Source: Calycina herbarum (Eukaryota; Ascomycota; Leotiomycetes; Helotiales; Pezizellaceae). From it: 64,000 nucleotides of DNA. The translations under genes were made by a program, and so were the position numbers. Shown piece after piece: positions 22,715 to 33,607 of this stretch. Position 1 is the stretch's first letter; each line of letters begins with the position of its first letter. The DNA is taken from assembly GCA_001414485.1 (NCBI GenBank), contig LLEY01000013.1, positions 248,001 to 312,000 of the forward strand. The letters run 5' to 3'. The notes under the pieces are model-generated. The model was given only the letters and a program-made list of their open reading frames with translations, ran no database searches and was not told where the DNA came from.

Positions 22715-25700
22715 TTTGAAGTGGTTGTGGTTGTTGAGAATTGTTGAGAGTTTGAGAAGATGATAGTAAAGAGGTTGATTCTTGAGATTTGTTGTTTGAG
22801 TGAGTTGTGGGTTGATGTTGTTAAGTAGAGGTGGATTGAGATGAGCTTTGAATAGAGTGGATATTTGGATGTTCAAGTAGATTGTTTCCTAGGAAGTTGA
22901 AACAGGTCGAGGCGGGATATTCGTAAAGCGTATTGATAATCTGGTACTTGTTTCTATTTTCTCTCTTTGGGCCTTTGGGGGGTGGGAGGTCTTTATGTAG
23001 GTCGGTGGGCTTTCGCTCTCTATTCTCGTCCTGGGGAGATTGAACCGAACAGACCGTACGGTACTCACCGCATTTGTCCATTTGCCTGACACTTTCCGCT
23101 TGCCTGGGCCCTGTTGTCCTGCCCTGTCCTTGACTCCTTGGAGCCTTGCAGTTTTTTGCAACAGGTGGCCAGCGCCCAAATGAAACACGATAGCGTGGGA
23201 GGCCTGCGCTGCGTAGCCCTGCGCTCTGCTGTGGCATGTCTGTGCGAGTGCCCTGCAAACTGCTGCACCACCCACCACACGGGTCAAGGATGAGCAGCAG
23301 TCTCACGTTTTTTAGTCTACCCCTTTTTCCGGATTGCCAAGGTGGCCACCGTTGCCCCTTGCCCCTTTTGCCCCCCGATCCACCACGATCAAATCAACCT
23401 TCTCGCTTCACCAATGCCACCCCACCACCAAGACAACGTCTTCCCCCGTCCACCGTTCGTTCCCCATCTCCTGTTGCAGTGTCCACCACCTGCCGCTCGC
23501 TCCACGCGGCGTTAATCAGAAAGAGGGCTTTGACCTGGCCATCTCTTGCTGCGCTGCCCCATAGCGATGACAACGCAGCAGAACATTCGCGGCGCTTGGC
23601 CAGTTCGTGGAACAGTCAAGGAAGCTTGGAATCTTGGACAAAGTGTCTCACCTCGCCAACTCTCCCAAATAATTTCCCCTTTCGGTTGTCAGCTCATGTA
23701 AATTGTTGATACATACCCGCTACTTACAGAAGTATTTGCTCAAGCAAGCTTCAAATTGCTCACACTAAGCATGTTTGCCCTGCAGTGAGTGTCAGCTCCT
23801 TGATCCCGGCGTCCTGGACTCCTTCGACATCAGCTGGGCTAGTCCCAGGGGTTATCCGTCGCTGCTGCATCGAGTTAGTGAGTTAGTCCTGGCAGAAAAT
23901 CTATCCATTTCAGCAGGCTGAACAATAATTGAGACTTTATTGGCAACGATATTGCCATGGATATAAAATTGCGATGATATTATTTATATCCCGATATCAA
24001 GGCACTGAATGAAGATCCTCCATCGGGATCCAAACCCATAGAGCGTGCGCGCGAACGCGACCGGCATATGAGGTCGGAATTATGAAATGCATCGTTCATT
24101 TTGGCCCCCAAATTTGTTTGCTCCCTAAAAAAGGTAAAACAATTTAGATGGCTGGTTTCGTTGTGTGGTGGTGTTGCACTGCCCTGAAGTCTTGATTTTT
24201 TGAATACGACCCCGTATCTCCATGTGTCCGTATTTGGAGGTCCTCCTCCTAAAACTGCAGTCGTCATCGACATCACATCATCACTGGCCGTGGGCCTCCG
24301 TAACTTTGCTGGAGACAGCTTCACAACACTTTCCAAGAGTTTCGGAAAATATTCATCAACTCACAATTATATCCGAGTATATCGATACGATATCGATAGC
24401 ATAAACAAATAGCCGCGCGACCTTCAAACACCAAAAGACCCCGAAGAGATGCGTCAAAAAGATAAGCGTAAGCTGCAGTGTGTATCACAAAAGAGAGGCC
24501 TCTTCAAGCGCGCATCTCGAGCGCTTAGCGGTTCCTTCGTGGCATCGCTTGCTTTGAATCCTCCGAGTTGCGGATTGATTTCAGTCTCATTCTTCTTGCG
24601 TCGGACATTTTTGCATTGTCCCTGTAACCCGTAAGGTTTATTGTGCGCTGACATTCAACGAGGTCCCAGCGCCCTAATTTTAGCCTTTCTCGTTTGCTTT
24701 CGCGCCCGGGTGTTGTTGATAAAGTCAATACGAACGGAAGTAGGGAGTAATCTGTAAACGGGATGGTTCGTGATGAGCCTTCTTCTCAACCTCATCATTG
24801 CGCTTCAGGGCGGAGCAACTTTCCCTGGTGCTTGTTCCCAGTCGCCATGCCATGTCTTTGAATTGGGAGGGCATCGTAGTTTTTCGGTTGGGATGCCGTC
24901 GCAGTCGTCTGTTGTACGGAATATTTACGACGAACGTCGTATCATTTCAGGTTCCCTTTGAGACCCTGCAAATGATAGCCCGAAGCACTGCTTCTCGCGG
25001 CTCTCCAGATGGTGCCGGGCAAATGTCTCGGTGAGCAAAGAAGCAATTCCCAATTTCAACACCATCATCTGATATGGACATGTTCAAATCCTCCGCGAAT
25101 ATTGTCTTGGTACGGAGTATTTCTGGACCGATTGCTTGATCGGAAATGCACCTATCAATTCAATCTATTCAATTGACGCAAGGAATTTCAAATGCCAAAA
25201 AGCAACAGAAGCTGAACCCCCTGCGAAAGCCTGTCTTCAAAGGCCAACGAGATCCAAAATCTATACAAGGCTGATGGTACCGGTAAGCTGAGGCTCAATG
25301 GAGATGCAGGTTCCCGTTGCCCCTGCGTCAATCAAATCACCTGCTCATATCATTTCAAGTCTCGGTCATCGTTCGCAAAGATCATGGCAATCTGCAGACT
25401 GCTGCAGATTGCATGGCTGCACAACGTACAGTAATACGCAAAAAAGACGAGAAGTTCCATGCAGCCGCATTTTTTTCTGTCCCGCAATCTGTTTCTTCTT
25501 TTTCTTCGGGTGTTCGGAGGATTCATCATCAGATAAAAATTCGATCCAGGGTTTTGCAAATCCAGCTTCAACCGGTGGGATAGACTGGCCTTCCATGCCA
25601 CAATATCACCAGATCTTGGTTACCCTCGAAAGAACTTTCTTTTCATTTTGCAAAATCCGAGCTCCCGTTGACCTTGGATGATGTGTTTCCAGAATACTTC

Positions 25701-28639
25701 TCCTCTTTGCCCGGCTATCCAAGGTTTTTTGACATTCAGAAAATTGGTAAGTACCCGTTCTCGCTCACCGCCAACCTCCCATCCAATCGAGAGCCAGATA
25801 TCAACTGTGACAGCCCTTCGACCCGACAACTCAGTCGGGCACATGTGACTCTTCTGTTCCACTTGGAGAAGGAGCATCGTGCTGGGCATCTGACAGGTGA
25901 CCCATTTTTAACATCTGCGTCATCAGTACCATTCTCTGGACGTCAGACACAGGCTCGGGTCGAAGAAGGACTTGCGCAGGGGAACATGAGCTTGCAAGGG
26001 ACAAACAAAAGCGGTGAAGTTTAGTTGATCAGGACCGTTCGGGGAAAAGGTTCAAGCTAAAGATTACGGCTCGTGAGGTTCCCAACGGTAATATTTTCGC
26101 CGAACCATCTATACTTTATATGCATTGATCGTTGAGAAGTCTTTTCAAATTCTAGATTGTCTTTTGTCAATGCTTCTTGAAAACAAACTTACACTTTGGT
26201 AGCTCGACTCTCGAAGATCCTTATATCATCACGGTAAACTTGAATTCCGGTAATCGCAGCGGAGATGGAAACATCAAAAAATACTCACCTCGATATAAAT
26301 TCCCAACCCCTGGATTTGATAGTAACCGGCGACTCCGAAAGCGTCAATCTTTGCAACCCACGGACAATTGCCACCCCCCTTGTTGAGCGCCACGATCTTG
26401 AGATAGAGCACGTGCTTCTCTTCTTTTGGGCAAGTCAAATGCTGTGGTTCGGAGTCAGTGCTTTGACATTCGATATTCTGCCATGGCCGTTTCAAGAGAA
26501 ATTTGTTGGGCGACGCTGATGATTACGAGTACTTTCCGACATTCTTGTCTGTGAATAGAAGATCAATATTTAGCCCCCGAACCCTCCACCATTCCAATGT
26601 TCTGCGATCAAGGAACAACCCCGTGAGAAAGCTGAAAATAAACCAGACCTGATTGCTGTAATAAAATACAGGTCCGCTCATATCCACAGTCGAAATCAAG
26701 ACCCCTCCCCTGCATGGAAAGCCAAATCCTTCTGGAAGCAATTTCGATCTTCGCTTCTGCGTCCTTGCATGATGCGCCGCGCGCACAATGCTCCTTTTTG
26801 TTGAAATTTCGAAAAAGAAGAAGGACAAAAGGGCTCCATATTGTCTACCGAGGACCCCATTCCGGTACCTGAATCTCGCTCAGAGCCTCAGCGGTGAGAG
26901 TGAAGTTTCCAGGGGGCGTCTGGTTCCAAGCCAAAAACGTATCACAAACGCACGATGAACGATGATCTTTCCACGCTCAGATGATTTCCATTCACAGATC
27001 AGATGAAAATGTCGCCGTCATGAGACATGTCTCAAGCTTGTATGATGGAAGATTCACACGGTGTGCTTCTTGGTTACACTTCAAGCACTGCGAAAACGTC
27101 TCATCTGTACTTTTCAAGGTCGTGTAACACAGGGAGAAACTCCCTCTCGAGAAATTAAGCATGACTGCAACCAGTCAGCGTCTTCGACTCTTGGCTCTCC
27201 ATTTCCCCGTTTGCAGATTCAGAACTTCGAGCCCCGAAATTTGGAGCAACTTCCCTCTTTGGGTCGGTCTCCTAAACTGCGGCCTCCCGTCGCTGCAACA
27301 CTCCGCAAATTTCAACAACACCAGATCCGCCTTCGGCAGACGAAGGAATTTCTAGAAGAAAACGCCAGGGCCACACCCGTTCCTTTACCGGATTACAACC
27401 ACGTTTTTGTGGACTCTTTTAATTTGTCGCACAAGTATTTTTGATGAAAACAACTTCCACGTGGCTCCCCTCGCCGTTCGTAATTTCCAAGCAGAAGGCG
27501 GTGAGGTCATCAGCCAATCTCGCCTGCGCTGTGCTCCCACCACAGAACCGGGGCAAGGCTGGGTTTGATCATGTGTGAAAACGAGATGAAGAAAAAGTTG
27601 GAAAAATTCATATCAGGCATCGTTTGGAGGGGTGACTCTTTTCCTTGATACCCCTGGTTCCTGTGAGATGATCCCCACTAATGCCCCGCTGTGGGTAGGG
27701 GCATTCGAGATAGAGGTCAGGGTATTGGAGTAGCATGGTGATATGATGATGTGGAAATCGTGAAATCGAACCGCTCGCACCCACAAGGCTGCAGCAGCTA
27801 AAAGAGGAGCAGTTGATTCGGGCAAAGTTGACGTGAGGATGCGACAACATAAGAACGCATGATATCTCTTGAACAAGGATTTTGAGACCAATGAAGAAAG
27901 AAAGATAAACAAATTGAAGAGGTTCCAAAAGAAATGTCCGACGTTGCTTTGCGTACACCTGATTTAATTATGGTTGTACGAAACAATCCGGGATCTGGTG
28001 GGATGAAAATATTATCTGAAATAATTAAGAACAAGTAAGAAAACAGTTTCTTAATTCTTCTGAACAACCTCAAATAATACTTTTGATTCTCCAAGAATTA
28101 TTAGGGGAATAAGAAAAAGTCCGTATCCTGTGTTCCCAAGGGTAGTGGCGGCCTTGTACGCGTTTCAACAGACGCTGAGGCACAAATACCCCGCGCTACA
28201 ATAAATGGACCATGCCTTGCAGATGGTTATCAAAAGTTGACATCGTCTGTTGAAACGTGATGATGTTGATCATGCCATCATTTCATAGATGTAACCTCGT
28301 CATGTGTTGCCGTCTGAACCGAATTAAGAAGATGTCGTGATTATCGGCGCGGGGTTAACGTTTCGTATGATGGTCAAACTTCTGTATCCACTGATATTCT
28401 TTTCTGGTCTTGAAAAAGTCGTAAGTTTGTTGTAAGCAAGGCAAGTTCACGCGTGGCCTATGCGCGATGTTCATGAATTTGAGATTGATCGCCGATCGTA
28501 AAACATGGGATTCTTTTTATTTGACTCGGTTTTGTGCTGTGTCGGGGTAATTCTCCCATCATGCTAGGATTGTCGTCGTACTCGAGTGTTGCCAACCAAA
28601 AAGGTTACTATTCTCGTCTGGTATCACGTATTTCACCCC
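22715..28639. other. Gene-poor region, second part
   Basis: I see no supported gene. 23300-23500 is strongly C-rich on the plus strand (runs of cccc and ccacca), like promoter or leader sequence. Open frames between 24.2 and 27.5 kb are short, overlap one another on both strands and show no family text. No tandem array or inverted-repeat element was detected. Confidence 0.4.
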
Positions 28640-29506
28640 TCATTCATCTGGTGGGGGCATTTGTGTGGCCGTAATCCATTCCTCCATCATTGCCTGAGAT
28701 CCGCCTGCTGGACGTTTTCCTTTTTTGTCCCTCCTCTTGACCACCAAACAGAGTACCCTTCCATAAATAGAAAAGCCTTCATATGATACATCCATTGCCA
28801 TTTTCTTCTTGTCGTCAGCCGGTTCAGCTGTGGCCTCGTCCTCATCCTCGTCCTCTATGTCCTTTCTCCGTTTTGGTAAAGGTTCAAACCCTGGAGAGGA
28901 TTCTGGTTCAGAGTCGCTATGGATGGTGACCCTTGGACGTTTCGACCTTCGCGGGCCATCAATCTCATCCACAAACAGAGAATCAGCGTCAGCGTCAGCT
29001 ACTGATGGAATATCATGAAGGGCGTTAGGGCTATTCTCTTCGCTCTCCTCTCTTGGTATGGCCGGCACGTCGTCCACCTCAATTGCATCGTCGTTGCTAT
29101 TTCCGGTCAATTTCTGGGAATTCGATATCAATTGTTTCGGTTTCGGCTCTCGGAATTGCTTGTGCTTGGTGAGAAGGGAATGGCGGTCGCTTGTTTCGGT
29201 CAAGAATATGGACACCTCAAAATCCTCTATAAAATCAGCACAGCCATGATCAGGGGGGTTGTGAAATATACCCTCGATGACGACGTCTTTGACGCCCTTC
29301 TTCTTCCCGCCCTTTGCTTTTCTGCGCTCGTTTTCCTCGCGGAGTTTGGGCAAAACCAAAGGTCGAACGCTTTCGATAACGCGAGGCAGTACTGGGTTTC
29401 TCGAGTTCAATAGCCAGCTCTCTGCTAAGGCGGGATTTTCGACGTAGATGCGGCATTCCAACACCGAATATTTGGTGATGCGCAAATACCTGCGTATTGG
29501 GGCCAT
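28640..29506 (-). CDS. Conserved-looking fungal protein of unknown function, acidic nuclear-type C-terminal half (288 aa)
   Basis: Single exon. I take ATG 29506 as the start (MAPIRRYLRITKYSVLECRI) because the text is strongly patterned from there; an upstream in-frame ATG at 29566 would add 20 residues of low-information sequence. The N-terminal 115 residues look like a folded domain: YVENPALAESWLLNSRNPVL, PLVLPKLREENERRKAKGGK and DFEVSIFLTETSDRHSLLTK. The middle is disordered and acidic, with basic nuclear-localisation-like patches (RRSKRPRV, LPKRRKD) and runs of Glu/Asp (DEDEDEAT). The C terminus reads YEGFSIYGRVLCLVVKRRDK and ends QMPPPDE. A chromatin or nuclear role is plausible from composition only; I do not recognise the family. 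Confidence 0.7.
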   Translation of the reverse strand: MAPIRRYLRITKYSVLECRIYVENPALAESWLLNSRNPVLPRVIESVRPLVLPKLREENERRKAKGGKKKGVKDVVIEGIFHNPPDHGCADFIEDFEVSIFLTETSDRHSLLTKHKQFREPKPKQLISNSQKLTGNSNDDAIEVDDVPAIPREESEENSPNALHDIPSVADADADSLFVDEIDGPRRSKRPRVTIHSDSEPESSPGFEPLPKRRKDIEDEDEDEATAEPADDKKKMAMDVSYEGFSIYGRVLCLVVKRRDKKGKRPAGGSQAMMEEWITATQMPPPDE

Positions 29507-30167
29507 AGTGTTGGGCCCATTGGGAAGGTGGTTGAGTGTCGAAGAGTATGAAGTGGAAATGGACAAGGCAGGAATGATGTCGTCAAAGGATACGTCCGTG
29601 CACCCATCCTCTCAGCCCTCCCTCATACAATTTCTTTTTTGAAAATGAAAAAAAAAGTAAGTCAAATCCTTTCAATATTTTCCTTAGTTATATATTTCTT
29701 TGCTTTAAGCAATTTCTTGATTGAGTTTTAGTGACATTCTCTCTCTCCTTGGTATCATTATGTTGAAGTTCAACAAAGACAAGTTGACAACCGAGTCACC
29801 TCGATGGAAAGGATGAACTACACACATTCCTGGAGCAACCAGCTCGTAATTTTACTGTGGCAATCTTGAGTTCCTTCAACATATACGTGAAGAGGCTTCA
29901 GGGTTGGATTCCTAAATCCGAAATGATCCAAGTAGGCTACAACCTTCCGAGTAAGCCACGAGTAGACTACGGGCAAGCTAATAGTAAGCTACGAGTAAGT
30001 CATAATACCTTAAACCAACAACACTTGCATCACTTGGAAATCGAAGAGCACGAGTCTTCTTGTTTCTTCTGCTATTGGTCCGTCTGACCTAGTTCTTCTA
30101 AAAGTTCAGTCATTAAATCCGTACTGAGCGAGGAGATCGCTTCTCCAAGTACACATCCGTTGATATA
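29507..30167. repeat. Intergenic region with short gtaagc/gtaggc tandem
   Basis: At 29930-30003 a degenerate 11-12 bp unit repeats about six times: agtaggctac, gtaagccacg, agtagactac, gcaagctaat, agtaagctac, gagtaagtca. The same core is dispersed at 12960-13090 and, inverted, at 50565-50740. The rest holds the two flanking gene ends and no gene. Confidence 0.5.
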
Positions 30168-32486
30168 TCAAAGAGCATAAACATATCTCGGACTCTTATC
30201 CCCCATCTCATTAACCTCCTCCTCTGATTTCCCCTCCAACTTCCAATCTTCCTTCCCCTCACTTCTCGCCTTATTAATTCTTCGATAATATATCGTCATG
30301 ATACCAAAGATCACAGCGCTAACACTGACACTGGCAATACTAACCCCATACCCCTTCCGATACCCCGGAGCATCTTTCGTCGTAAAAAGGAAAGGCATAA
30401 CAATACCCGCCGTATTTCCAAGCGTAAGTTGTAGACCGGTTGCAAACGCCCTTTTCCCATATCGCGGTTTGTTTCCGGGAAGCCAGGCTAGAGGTAATCC
30501 CACAGCTACATATAATCCTGTAGCTATGACGAAACAGCCTGTATAACTGACCGCGGCATTTGCGTTTGCTATTAGCATGCAATAGCCAACTACGGCGATT
30601 AAGGCGAAAGAAGCTGCGTAAATACCCCGTTGTTGCTGTCGGTCGCTTATGTGGGCTATGAAGAGATATGTTGCGCTTCCAAGGGCGTAGACTGGGACTG
30701 TGAGAGCTTCTGGAGAGATAAAAGTATTAGCATGCCCTTTTTCTCGTTGTAAATCGTTTTTTCCTCTCGTTGAAAATAAACCCGAGAGCCAGGAGGTCTT
30801 TCACTCTTCAAAATGACGGTGAAAACGTGCACTCCAAAATGGAAAACTTCCATCCAATCTTCCACAAAAGCAGCACTTGCAACAAGTGAAACCATCTAAC
30901 TTTACAAGCACCACTTCTTGTCCGTTCTCGAATTGTACGTTTTTGCTGTCCCTCTGAATAGCTGAAGAGATAACCACTTCCCATCAGAACTTAGAAGAAA
31001 AAGAAATAATAAAAAGACTTAAACTCACGAGCTTGAGGACTAGTCCACTTCCCAATCCCCTTAATAATAGTGGGCAAAAAGGTACTAAACCCATAAAGCA
31101 TAATATCATTCGTAAACGCCCCGCAACTGAAAATCCAAATCTGCCAATCCTTCATGCCCTCCCTGACATCCGACCAATGGTATTCTTGTGCCGAAGCAGT
31201 CTGTCCCACTTCTCGAAGTCGGATTTCTACCAATAACGCACGTTCTTCTGGGGTGAGAAACTTGGCGGTTGCTGGACTGGTGGGGAGGATTAAATAGGCG
31301 GCTATTCCTACGAGGACTGACGGAATACCTGCGGAGTATTTAGCTAGGTTGAGAGGGTGGGAAGAGGCTGGGGTAGTTACCTTCGAAAATCATTAACCAT
31401 CGCCAGGCACGAAGTCCAGCCATTCCATCTGTAAACCCTGTTTTCGAATTTCAGGTCAGGTCATATCTTTGAGAAAGGACAGGACTTGTCAAAATATGTC
31501 TTGGGGGCAAGGGAATAGTCCCTGCACAAGGAGAGAACTGCTTTTGTTCACTTTATGAGCTTGAGCTGAGGTTACTACCTTCGACAAATACTCGGACTAA
31601 GTACAGATTGCATGAACAAGAGCAAGAGAACGGAAGACTGTGTTCCTCGTTCTCGGACTTTGGTTCGACAATTCTGACTCAATCGGTTTAACCATGACAT
31701 CCAATACCCTCTGGTGTCGAACCCCAAAATGACAAGGAAAACGCAACAGAAAGGTAAAGAAAATAACAAGAACTCAAACTCACCAATCCCATAAGCAATA
31801 ATCCCCCCAATCGCCCCAGCAATCGCACTACTAACAAACAAATAGCCCACCCTAACCGCCAGCTGATCCCTCGAGTAAAACATAGTAAGATAAGTAACCA
31901 ATCCCGGAAAGAGTCCCGCCTCAAGAAGTCCCATGATAAGTCTCACAGCCACCAACCCCCCATAGCCTTGCACGATACCAGTGAGCGTCGATACAATTCC
32001 CCAAGACGTAGTGATGAAGGCAATATATCGATCGGGTTTGACTTTTTTGATAATTAAGTTGGAGGGGACTTCGAAGAGCTAAAGTAGAAATTTCAGTTTA
32101 GCTTGGTTATAATTATTGGGGGGGGGAATGAACCAACTCACACAATAAGTAACAAACAAAATCGAAACACAGACTTGATACTGATTCCCCTTCAACCCCA
32201 AATCCTCTTCTATCCCATACAACTTCGCGTTCCCAATATTCACTGCATCATCCCTCGTATTAGCCACCCCCATCCCCATCCACTTCCAAAAAGCTGACTC
32301 ACCTCGATCCAAGAAACTAAAAAGATAAAGTAACATGATAACAGGAATAAGTCTCAAATCAATCTTCCTCAGCAGCGCCTTCTCACTAGCTACGGAGGAG
32401 ATAAATTCCGCTGCAAGACCATCCTGAATCTCCGTCGTCTTCTCATCACCCGAAGGCGGAGGACTCGTCGATTTCTCAGTCGCCAT
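30168..32486 (-). CDS. Major facilitator transporter, anion:cation symporter (Dal5/Tna1-like) family (489 aa)
   Basis: Predicted plasma-membrane uptake carrier for an organic anion such as allantoate, nicotinate or a related acid; the substrate cannot be read from sequence. Six exons (32486-32303, 32242-32142, 32078-31784, 31428-31381, 31328-31029, 30709-30168) keep phase for 489 residues. Family text: LIPVIMLLYLFSFLDRVNIG (TM1), NQYQVCVSILFVTYCLFEVP, the motif SNLIIKKVKPDRYI, GLLEAGLFPGLVTYLTMFYS, and GLRAWRWLMIFEGIPSVLVG. The second half has TGLQLTLGNTAGIVMPFLF. The C terminus is hydrophilic and Lys/Glu-rich. Two introns are much longer than the rest (31429-31783, 355 nt; 30710-31028, 319 nt), where the others are 52-63 nt. 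At the 355-nt join the usual GHMDG text reads IDGMAG, so a tiny exon may be missed. Confidence 0.88.
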
Positions 32487-33607
32487 TGTTCCGCTGCTTT
32501 CTTATCCAGCGGGTGAGGGCTTGCAGGTTGGAGGGGTAAATCAACACCAAAAAACAACCTGGTCCTCAAGTTGAGATAAAAGAAGAACACCCTCGGTTAT
32601 TAACAAGTCAGCTTATGTGCCTGTGGAAATGCTGTGTCACAAAAAAAGACAGGATGAGTACATGTACGATGCATCTAATCTTTCCTCTCTTCTGCTGATA
32701 AAAAGTTGTGCAGGGTATCGATTGGGCTCTCAGAAGTGGAGTTGGCCGCAAGGGCACCGCAATAAACCCACCTGGATGGGCAGGAGATAACGATAGTGAT
32801 CGATCAGCTTTTGGAGCGCTCAGTGGTGAGGACGCTAGAAAATTCCTTGTGATGTGATCCATTGAAGGGAAATCTAGTTTGGAAACCTACATTTGGGGTG
32901 ACACGCTTTGCTAGTACAAGTCTTCGGTTGTAACCATCTCATGAGATCATCATCCCCAAAATGGCTAGGGTGGTAAGTACAAAAAAGCGTCTTCCGTTGG
33001 AAACATCGAAGGGTCTCTTGTTTAATCATCATACTTCTTACTAGGCCTGATCATATATATGGACCCCAGGTCTTCATACAATTTTACATCACGTCAAGGA
33101 CATATCAATTTGAAAATTCTTGATTTTTGAATGATACCCTGGGACATCAACAAGAGTTTCTTTGACCCATGATCAAAATTTGGGTAGGAAAAAAAGCCAA
33201 AACGCCCCCCCCCAAAACACCATATCTCCAAAGCCAGCGAAAACTGTGCTGATTTCTCAATACTCCCTACAATGCAGCCATGCCGCGCATCAGAAAGATA
33301 ACAAATCCAAACGCCATCTCAAATTCATGTCCTCAGACATTAATACCAACAAGGGGTAATTATGCTCCCTGCAATGCAGTCTTTTTATCCATAGGAGCAA
33401 TATCCAAATCAAAACGCCTTCATGTCCCCAGGATTCGTTACTGGGGATAATGGCACTCCATGGAACGCGGCTTTTCTGTTTGTCAAGGCTATCCAGAGCA
33501 AAACGCCATCCCAAAATTCATCTCTTCAAACGTCAACGCTGGCAAAAAACCACGATCGCGAACGAACAGCATGAGGCGTACAACTTCTATCGTCTTGACT
33601 TCAACAT
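32487..33607. other. Intergenic region between MFS transporter and spindle-pole gene
   Basis: No gene recognised. 33220-33560 contains three loosely similar segments (aaaacgcc with catc(t)caaa and caatgcagcc/ctgcaatgcag), a possible short degenerate repeat. The MFS promoter lies right of 32486. Confidence 0.35.

Noticed and set aside
31700..31720. tRNA B-box-like ggttcgacacc on the minus strand
   Set aside because: No A box, no acceptor or anticodon stems; it lies in the 355-nt MFS intron.
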